Source: Cristatella mucedo (Eukaryota; Bryozoa; Phylactolaemata; Cristatellidae). From it: 64,000 nucleotides of DNA. Position numbers and translations under genes: made by a program. The stretch's first letter is position 1, and each line of letters opens with the position of its first letter. The stretch lies in the NCBI GenBank assembly GCA_009760855.2, contig WPIO01000004.1, positions 8,694,001 through 8,758,000 of the forward strand. Reading direction: 5' to 3'. Below are positions 1 to 64,000 of the stretch, in pieces. The notes beneath the pieces are model-generated. The model did not search any database. It saw only the letters and a program-made list of their open reading frames with translations, and was not told the origin of the DNA.

Positions 1-195
1 GTTCCAGACTGTGTCGTATGGAGGTTATGCAATTCTTGCACGGTGACAATCTTTGCTCCTGCTGCAGATTCTGCCACCATCAATCCAGCTGCCCTAAGCT
101 GCTACTTCTAGTTCTACCACCTGCTGCCTTAACCAGCTACTTAATTCTTTTTAGGCTTCTAACTTTATGTTTATTTTATATATTGTATGAGATGA

Positions 196-265
196 GGGCT
201 ATTGGCTGCCGATTAAGCACCGAAAGCCTTGTAGGCTCTGGTTGTTCTATAGAAAGCTCTATCCT
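196..265 (+). mobile_element. Fragment of second LINE family
   Basis: It reads CRLSTESLVGSGCSIES, a diverged version of the same segment. Confidence 0.5.
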
Positions 266-386
266 AGCAATGGTTTGGTCCGGGTCCAAGATGCTCACCT
301 TGAATGACCATGGTCTTGGGCACGAGCCCTACGCCTGTATAAAGTGCCTGACTAGGGATTAAGTTCCTTAAGAGGTTACGTTAAGG

Positions 387-389
<3 letters not shown>

Positions 390-422
<33 letters not shown>

Positions 423-437
423 CTCGAGGCATTGATG

Positions 438-499
<62 letters not shown>
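390..499. repeat. Two TA microsatellites
   Basis: TA runs at 390-420 and 442-499 separated by a short unique segment. Confidence 0.95.
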
Positions 500-502
<3 letters not shown>

Positions 503-980
503 CATATCACTTAGTCTTCACGGCATTGTAGAGTTACAGTTACAGACAGATACTTATATAGCCAGCTATTAGTGAGGATCCACATAGTTTTGGGGGTTTT
601 AATGTCACATAAAAAATCTGACGTTTCTTTAAAGGTCTGCTGTCAGCCTCTGCTGTTTCTTTTGTGGTAGTGAAATGTGACTGGGTTTCCTAGACTTTCA
701 GGCCAGTCTTTGCTCCACTGGGTGCAACTGTCAGCGTGAGCTGAATCGCTGGGTAAAACTGGTCGACTGTCCAGTCCTAACGGGAGCTAATAAGATCTTG
801 CTAGCCACACTTGTGAGTAGATTCTGATTCACAGTGGAACAAAAGTAAACACGGGCCAAGCAATGTGTCATTTAAATAAATTTCATGCAATCCCAGTGGC
901 ATCGAATAGATGGTAAGCAGGTTTGGCTCTGACATCGATGCATGCCGATTCGAATGGAATGGGGGCTTGTTCGTTATGCG

Positions 981-1125
981 AGCTGGTTTGGTCTAGCGGT
1001 TAAGGTGCTTGCCCCGACCAAGGTCTGACTGAGGTCGTGGGCTCGAGCCCCGAGGCATATGTGAAGCGCCTGAATAGTGGATTAAGTTCTCTTGGGGCGC
1101 TATATAAATGAATTATATTTATTTT
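981..1125 (+). mobile_element. tRNA-derived SINE
   Basis: It has an A-box-like TGGTCTAGCGGTTAAGG and a B-box-like GGGCTCGAGCCCC, then a tail GCGCCTGAATAG...TTCTCTTGGGGCGC. The tail resembles the 3' end of the LINEs here. Confidence 0.82.
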
Positions 1126-1644
1126 TTATGCTTGATCCACGTGCGATAGAGAGAGGAAGAGAGAGAGGGAGAGAGAGAGAGACAGAAGGAATGTCGATAT
1201 CGACATCCTCTTAGGTGAGTTCTTCTACTCTGGTGTAGCTTGTGCTCTCCTTTGTCTACCGGCAAGACTGGCAATCCGTGACATCTCCAGTGCCTGCAGG
1301 TAGCTCGAGGCTAAAACAATGAGTAAGAAAAAAGCACTACCAAAGCCCATGAACACCAATGACAGTGGTCAATGCTTACTGTGAATTTGACATCATTCAC
1401 GACTCACGATGCATCCAGAATCGAGTGTTGTTGAATGACTTCATTTACCCGTCGGTGCCCATGTGCGTTATAGAGAAGTTAGTTGCTTTTTTTTATTTAT
1501 CACAGTAAGTCCTGTGCCTTCAAAGGTTGCTTGGCTGCTGACACTGTCACTGAGGGATGGCCTCTGATTCAGAGGGCTCTTGGGCCTGCAGTGTACAGCA
1601 GCTCTGCACCCATGCTCTGTGCCACGGCCTGTCCCTGCCTGTAG

Positions 1645-48980
<47,336 letters not shown>

Positions 48981-49089
48981 CCATGGCCATTGTGACAGCC
49001 TTCTTTGTCAACCATGCTGAACAGTCGTTCCAGCGAAGGGCAGCAGTAGCATCATAAGCAGATGTCATTTTTTGCCTTTCTATGACGAT

Positions 49090-49095
49090 ATTAAA
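49090..49095 (+). terminator. Possible polyadenylation signal for PLC epsilon (ATTAAA)
   Basis: ATTAAA lies about 110 bases after the longer proposed stop. An AATAAA at 49584-49589 is an alternative. Such hexamers are common by chance in AT-rich DNA. Confidence 0.3.
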
Positions 49096-49769
49096 GATAC
49101 ACAAAAGAATTTTTACCCCTTGTAAAAAATTTCCTCAGTAGGAATTTGTGTATGGTGTGGACTGCACGGTTCGGGCATATTCAATTGACAATGTGCTGTG
49201 TTTATAGTGCTGAAGCAACGCTCAACGCTGAGAATTTAGCTATAGCCGAGAGCCGAGTGTAAAAAGTTGATCTTTTGTCAATGCTATATATCCGTCGCAA
49301 GAGCAGCGACGTAGGTCCATCCATGTACTTGGTTTTCCGTTTTCCGCTCGCCTAGTGAATTACGATGAAATTCATGTCCAGTGAAATTTTGATTTCTCTT
49401 TTAAGACGATGCTCTTAGTTTATTGAACCAGTCTGATTCAGTTGGTGGCGTGCGGCTCGCCCTTTACAAACCGCTGTTGTCTTGAGCGTTGGGCCTAAGA
49501 GCCAATGAAATTCTTTTAAATCATTTCGTTTTGTACCTCGCGGGCTCTTAAATTTAAGGACTTGTGCTCGTGAACTGCAACAAAATAAATACAATATATT
49601 CCAGTAATATTTATATTATGTCGCCCATAATTTGCAAACATTGTAAAGATAAAAATACTAGCTGATTCAGTAACCTCGTTTGTATCTTTGTTAATTAAAG
49701 CGATAAAGTCCGTATTTCAAACGGCAAGATGGCGACCAGTACTTCCGGGAGCAACGTGTAATAGACGTG

Positions 49770-49945
49770 TAATTCTACTATGACTCGGCGAAGCGAGTCC
49801 ACAGGCAATGAGATCGAGTAGCGGTAGAAGACCATTAACGGCTCATCACCGCTTGCAGTTGGTGATAAATGACCGCCCACTGCAGGATTTGAACCCACAA
49901 CCTCAGTTGTGAAGAGCTAGCACCTTACCTCCTGGGCTATCATGG
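49770..49945 (-). mobile_element. SINE, second family, antisense
   Basis: On the minus strand: TAGCCCAGGAGGTAAGGTGC, B box TTGTGGGTTCAAATCC, and the same body. Confidence 0.7.
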
Positions 49946-50581
49946 CCCCTTCCTATCACGGTCCTACGAGACGGAATAGGGCATGTGCGACGCTAACGGA
50001 ACAACTGATAAAGTTGGCTGAGATTGAAAAAACCTGCCCAACAGCTAGCTGCAACATCATGGGGACATTTGAAAGACAAGCTGATAAAGACAAACTAGTT
50101 CTGACACTAGTGTTTCTTCGCTAGCACTGAAGTCGCGTGCGATAGGCACTGAGCACATTACGCATATCTTACTACTAATGCCATCAGGTATGAGTTTTGT
50201 ATTTCCAGCATCATGCTGGATGTCTTTAATCTTGTAAGACGATCCTGATAATTTTAACTAAAGCACAATCTGCTGCTGCTTTTTAGGATGCAGATCTCAA
50301 CTTTTCAGTGTGCATTGAGAATCCACCGCTAAACCTTCAGAAGTTATTTCTTAGAAACATGGCTCCTGTTCACTGTATCGAAACTCAATCACAATACGAC
50401 GACGAGGAACTGTCCGAGTTGCCAAATTCAGTGGCTTAGCCAGGATTTTCATCAAGGGGCAAGCCTCGCCAGATTTTTATTTAGGGAAGGGGCAAGATCC
50501 GAAAGTAATACAAAATTATAGCCCGAAATCAGTGTTTATTCGACACGTACTCGGCGGTTGCTCCTTTAATGGAAGTAGGAA

Positions 50582-51052
<471 letters not shown>

Positions 51053-51600
51053 TGGACAAACAGCGTGTAGCTGAGCTGCGGAGATCGCGCCACCCAGAGA
51101 GACTCCCTCTTGAAAACCATTTCCCATTCTGGGATGGCTGGAAGCCGAAAGCTCCACCAAGAAGGGGGCGCGCCAGTCTCTTTAGACGCACTCATAAAAA
51201 ATTCTGCTCCCCCAATTTAAAGAGCCTGAAATTGCGAACCAAAGTCGCAACTCTAGGTAGACTGACTCTCTTCAACAACGAAAATGGAACATAATTCATC
51301 CAGTTTGGCTTCGTTTTGGAAATACAACCCAGCCCAGTCATTTAAGATGCTGGATGTGATTATATATGACTGTGTCTTTAAAACCTCAAAAGCTATTATA
51401 TGTAAAGGCACAATTGTGTTGTGGTGGAACAATGCCTCAGCACAGAAGTAATTTGCTTCGGCAAACAGAAAAGCCCACTAGTTATCCTTTGAAGGAATAT
51501 TGCTAAACATTCAGCGCAAGCAAGAAAAACGAGGCTAAGTGATTAGAGACCCGAGTAGCTTGAATCGCAACAGCTTATCTAGCACCTAAAAACAGCAGCC

Positions 51601-51870
51601 ATGCATACTTACAGCATTGTGTACGAAGGAGTGGTAGTGCCGAAGATCAGATGTCATGATAGAGGAGTGCTACTGACAATGAAAACTCTGCTCCGAGATG
51701 TGAATGGTGCAAAAGATGGAAACCGCTTGTCTGACCTCTCATTCAAAAGTCCGGAGCCGGACCATAAGCAACTTATTTTGCAGGAGAGCAGCGGGTACCT
51801 GGCACAATCCAGATCAGAGACAAACTTCCCAGCCCCGGTCTCCGATATCGAGCAGCTCAGCAGCAAATGA
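51601..51870 (+). CDS. Unassigned 89-residue ORF, doubtful
   Basis: ATG to TGA, starting MHTYSIVYEGVVVPKIRCHD, with later polar and Ser-rich residues. Composition looks coding-like, and a TTACAG acceptor lies inside it at about 51,614, so it could also be a terminal exon. No family recognised and no neighbours to join with confidence. Confidence 0.2.
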   Translation: MHTYSIVYEGVVVPKIRCHDRGVLLTMKTLLRDVNGAKDGNRLSDLSFKSPEPDHKQLILQESSGYLAQSRSETNFPAPVSDIEQLSSK

Positions 51871-53359
51871 TAGACGCCTATCTGTGTTCCCATCCGTTTC
51901 TTTAGCTTTACTGAGTTCACAAATTGCATTAAATTGTTACGGTATACCATCAAAGATAGAAGCTTCACTTGCGATGGTTCTGCAAGTGCAAGTATAACTA
52001 TTATAGAACCAAATGTATCAAACAAAAATAAAAACTATCAAAGAATAAGGTCAAGCAATCAGAGCTGAACTCGCATTTCAAATTTCACTCAGATACGTGA
52101 AATGTTAGCCGAGTTATTTAATTTACAAGGCACCAACCAACCCTGGAAATGAAGCTGTATAACATTCACAAGTATGCACCTAAACAAGCTTCAAGCATAT
52201 ATCGTGATCTAACAAGATTTGACAAGTTGGAATGCAAGTCACTTATGATGCAGAGGTCGGTAAATTTTTTATTTGTAGGTTTGTTGCTTCCGGTTTACAT
52301 CCGGGTTAGACGTGGTTTGCATAACCAATTTTTCTTTCATGTGGAAGTCGTCAGAACTTACTTCTGATCCCAGTTCTAACATATTTGCCTTTCGAAAGGT
52401 ACCATAGACACATCTTTGTCGGACAGATTGTGTAGGTATTTTCTTGACATTCCCCCTTAACGAAAATTTTGCTATTATTCGACGTGGATAAGAAAATTAA
52501 ACTGGAGTGGTCGTTGGCAAGGTAACACGCCTGTCATCTATGACATCCGATTGATTTAAACTATTCGTTTTGATAGAAATACGCGCTGAAAACCATGACT
52601 CAAAAAAGCTAAGTAGTGGAAATGGAATCGGAGAATCTCAAGCTCGCTTTTATCCGTTAAGGGTGGGCTTGTCGTAACGCACGCCGGAATTCTCCGGGGC
52701 TTTTTGAGTTCAATTCCTCTCGCGACAGTTGCTTTGTCCTCACTTTAATGAGATCATCGTCAGCGAAGTCTACGGAACTAATATGTCGCAGTCTATGTGG
52801 GCAAGAAAAAGATTCCGAATTCATGTTGCAAATTTTATGTCACTTTATGTCAGCAGAAGTAGCACTTGAAAGCTTTCCGCATAGATACAATTTCTGCATA
52901 ATTCTGCCTGCAGAGAATTTTACATTTCATTCTCATTACGATTATATCCTGCTGAAGCAATTCCTCTAATATGGGAAAGTTTGAATAGCTGCCTGCCTCT
53001 AATCTCCTCTCCACGAGTAGCAAATTGGCCCGAAGAGCCGGCGTCGATACCATTGACCGCAGAGCCTTGAATCCCAAAGTTAAACTCATTCATACAGCCA
53101 AAATAACCATCAAATAGGCCAAGCCGTGAATAGATTCCTAACTGCTAAAGTGTTCTGAGAGCGTGTAATCCCTCTGGTTTTTCCGTCGGTCGGCCTCGCC
53201 TCTGACTGTTAGCCACGGGGTTCATTCACAGTCGTCGGCTTCGCTGCTGAGGAGGCCACGTTGAGGAGGCGATTCGAGCGAGGGTCACTTTCTTCTGAAG
53301 CCGTCATTTCTCGCGGGTTCTCACGAATTTTAGTGTCAATGAGATTGCTGAGATGGCTC

Positions 53360-53462
53360 TCCCTCCCTTTGTCTCTCCTCTCTCGCTGTTGGTCTCTGTC
53401 TGTCTGTCTCTGTCTTTCTCTCTCTCTCTGTGTCTCTCTCTGTGTCTCTGTCTCTCTCTGTC

Positions 53463-53495
<33 letters not shown>

Positions 53496-53923
53496 GTTGG
53501 TCTCTGTCTGTCTGTCTCTCTCTGTCTCTCTCTGTCTCTCTCTCTCTGTGTCTCTCTCTCTCTCTCTCTCTCTGTGTCTATGTCTGTGTCTGTGTCTGTC
53601 TGTCTGTGTCTCTGTCTGTCTGTCTCTGTCTCTCTCTCTCTGTCTCTCTCTCTCTCTCTCTCCCTCTCTCTGTCTGTCTGGCTGGCTCTGGCTCTCTCTT
53701 TTCTCTCTGTCGGTCTCGCTCTCTCTGTCGGTCTCTCTCTCTCTCTCTTTTCTCTCTTTCGGTCTCTCTCTCTTTTGTCTCTTTCGGTCTCTCTCTGTCG
53801 GTCTCTCTCTCTCTCTTCTCTCTCTGTCGGTCTCTCTCTGTCGCTCTTTCTGTCGGTCTCTCTCTCTCCCCCTCTCTCTCTCTCTTTTCTCTCTGTCGGT
53901 CTCTCTCTCGCTCTCTCTATCGG

Positions 53924-53985
<62 letters not shown>

Positions 53986-54035
53986 TCTCTCTCTCCCTCT
54001 CTCTCTCTCTCCCTCTCTCTCCCTCTCTCTCTCTG
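53360..54035. repeat. Long TCTG/CT-rich pyrimidine repeat
   Basis: About 675 bases of CT with TCTGTCTG and TCTCGGT variants, immediately before the CpG-rich region. The many Ser/Leu or Arg/Glu ORFs here are artefacts. Confidence 0.95.
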
Positions 54036-54049
54036 TCGCGGGGAGCAGA

Positions 54050-54850
54050 CCTGAAAGTAGCTGCGGCAGCGGTTCGACGGTCAGCCACGCTGCGCCGCAT
54101 AGGTCGCCCCGCCCCCGCCGACTCGCATTCGTGGCTCGCTGCACTTTGGGTGCAAACGGCGCGGTTTTGACGCTGGTCATCGCCTGCCTGCGCACTATCG
54201 GTAGTTATCGGGTATTTACCGTTCGAGACCGTTCGCGGTTCACGGCAGGGGCGCTGGCGATAAAAAAAGGGTCATCCTTCGAGGGGCTGACTCCCGGTAA
54301 GGAAAAGGCTGCCACGTCTCTTATTCTCCGCAGCTGGCAGAGGCTCAGAGAGTCTCGCTAGGCGCCGCCCCCTCCCCCGCCCCCCCCCCCCCCCCCCCGC
54401 TCGCTCGCTCGGCGTCGACTAGAGCAGCTGCTAGAGGAACCCGACGACGACGACGACGAGAAGGAGTGCTGCGGGCTCACAGGCGGCAGCGCGGCGAAAG
54501 TCGTTCGGACGTTCTGTCCATCTGTCCTCCTGTCCTGCCAGGCCCGTCGCTCGTGCGAGCGAGAGCGTCCGTCGGGCAAGTAAGTCGGCGGTAAATGGTC
54601 GCGTGGTGAGTTGGCTGCGACGACGCGTCGCGCGACGACTAGAGCTCGAACGAAGCGCTCGCCGCGGGGCGGGGCAACGGCAGTCGGGAGTCGAGGCAGA
54701 GACGGCAGGCGAGCAGGATTGTCCTCGCTAAGCGGCCTGGGCGAAACAATCTCGCTACGGCGCGGTCGCTTGCACTGACGAACGAGCTCCGCGGAGGCTG
54801 GCGTCCGTAGCTGCGTAGCCTTTCGCTGGGCCCGAGGGTAATTTTTAAAT
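54050..54850 (+). promoter_or_regulatory. CpG-rich probable promoter / 5' UTR region of AMP deaminase
   Basis: CG dinucleotides are dense here (for example GACGACGCGTCGCGCGACGA near 54,621), unlike the CpG-poor introns. The region sits about 0.8-1.6 kb before the first coding exon, just after a 680-base pyrimidine repeat. A C run is at 54380-54398. No TATA box or start site can be fixed. Confidence 0.5.
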
Positions 54851-55664
54851 TACCCGGAGCGGGAGGGCGGAGTATTTGCGGTTAGGGGTACCGTGGACTG
54901 ACGTATAACCTCAGTTGCCAGCGCCAGGCATTTTTCTTTTTAAAGGTATGACTCGCGATCCAGAGTGCACTAAATCTCTCACTGGGTCAGAGAACGCAAA
55001 ATTGTACCTCAGATTTTTCCGAAAGTCCACATTTAATTTTTTCTTAACTCCACCGTCAGTTCTATTAACGCCGCGATTCAAGAAAATCGTGTTTTTTCTA
55101 AAGATGGTGGCCGTTAATGTGAATCTTCTAAAAGGTTATTCTAAGGGGCTCTACGGTTAGTGAGTCCAGCTGCTGCCTCCGGGATCTAGTTTTCTTTTAT
55201 AGCGGGAGAACGCCGTACCTAAAAGTAACCAAGCCAGACAGTTCTGGTTGGCGAGCTGCATCCGTAAAAGCAGTACAAGCATACGTATCGGGCCTATTCA
55301 TGGCGACCGAAAATGCGGCAGGCGACAGGTGTGTGCGGAGGTGTCGCTTTAGGCTGACCTTGGAATTTTTGCAGTCGGACGCGCTCGCACGGACAGGAGA
55401 CAGCCTACCGGCATACGAAAGCTATTCGCCGAGGGACGACAACACTTCTGGTCTGGCGGGCAAAAATATCCATCCCGTGCGTTCCGACGCGCTTGGCGGC
55501 TCAATCTCGTGCTCTCCGGTCCAACACTGCTGACACTTAACGCAAGCGCGTCACCGCGATGGGGCCGCGGTTTCTAAATTTAGCCTTTGTGCCCGTGGGT
55601 AGAAAACTGGCGAGCAGATTTGAATCATTTCTCGGAGAGGGTCGAGCTGAGAGTTACTGCGAAA

Positions 55665-63955
<8,291 letters not shown>

Positions 63956-64000
63956 GTAAGTGCATGCATCTGTGGCATCTGTCGTCGTTGCCGTTCTCTT

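Larger units (their letters stand above)
1..1644. other. Upstream intron sequence with repeats
   Basis: It holds a LINE tail scrap (196-362), two TA runs (390-420 and 442-499), one SINE (981-1125), a GA run (1147-1182) and a short perfect palindrome ATGTCGATATCGACAT near 1192. I see no convincing exon. Confidence 0.6.

Noticed and set aside
985-1060. Possible functional tRNA gene
   Set aside because: It has A- and B-box-like sequence but no cloverleaf arms that pair properly. Repeated copies with a common tail show it is a SINE.

Overview
The window is animal nuclear DNA, most likely from a non-vertebrate metazoan. It has long introns with GT–AG splice signals and one AT–AC intron. It also carries truncated L2/CR1-like LINE copies ending in ATT runs, tRNA-derived SINEs, and very long CT/GA microsatellites. 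There are no bacterial operons. All gene models were built by hand from splice signals, reading phase and remembered family sequences; nothing was aligned by computer and the species is not identified.

Region 1 (1 to about 49,000, + strand) is the C-terminal half of a phospholipase C epsilon gene in 22 proposed exons. The parts run in order: Ser/Arg-rich linker, EF-like region, catalytic X half, acidic X–Y linker, catalytic Y half, C2, RA1, RA2 and tail. All catalytic residues I can place are present. The N-terminal CDC25-type GEF half, if present, lies upstream of the window. The intron between Y-domain exons (28,301–31,190) has the signals of a U12-type AT–AC intron.

Region 2 is a nested gene. 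The 9-kb intron between the two X-domain exons holds an antisense two-exon gene (15,315 down to 11,542). It predicts a 423-residue, Ala-rich, C-terminally membrane-anchored protein that I do not recognise.

Region 3 (about 49,000–55,600) is intergenic and dominated by pyrimidine microsatellites (50.58–51.05 kb and 53.36–54.04 kb), followed by a CpG-rich stretch (54.05–54.85 kb).

Region 4 (55,665 to beyond 64,000, + strand) is the 5' end of an AMP deaminase gene (AMPD2/AMPD3 type). Three exons with matching phases encode the N-terminal regulatory region, and the catalytic part lies beyond the right edge. Its second intron holds a 43-unit CTG tract and a second CpG-rich stretch that could be an alternative promoter.

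The two main genes belong to different pathways. PLC epsilon produces IP3 and diacylglycerol downstream of Ras/Rap/Rho; AMP deaminase converts AMP to IMP. They are simply tandem neighbours on the same strand.
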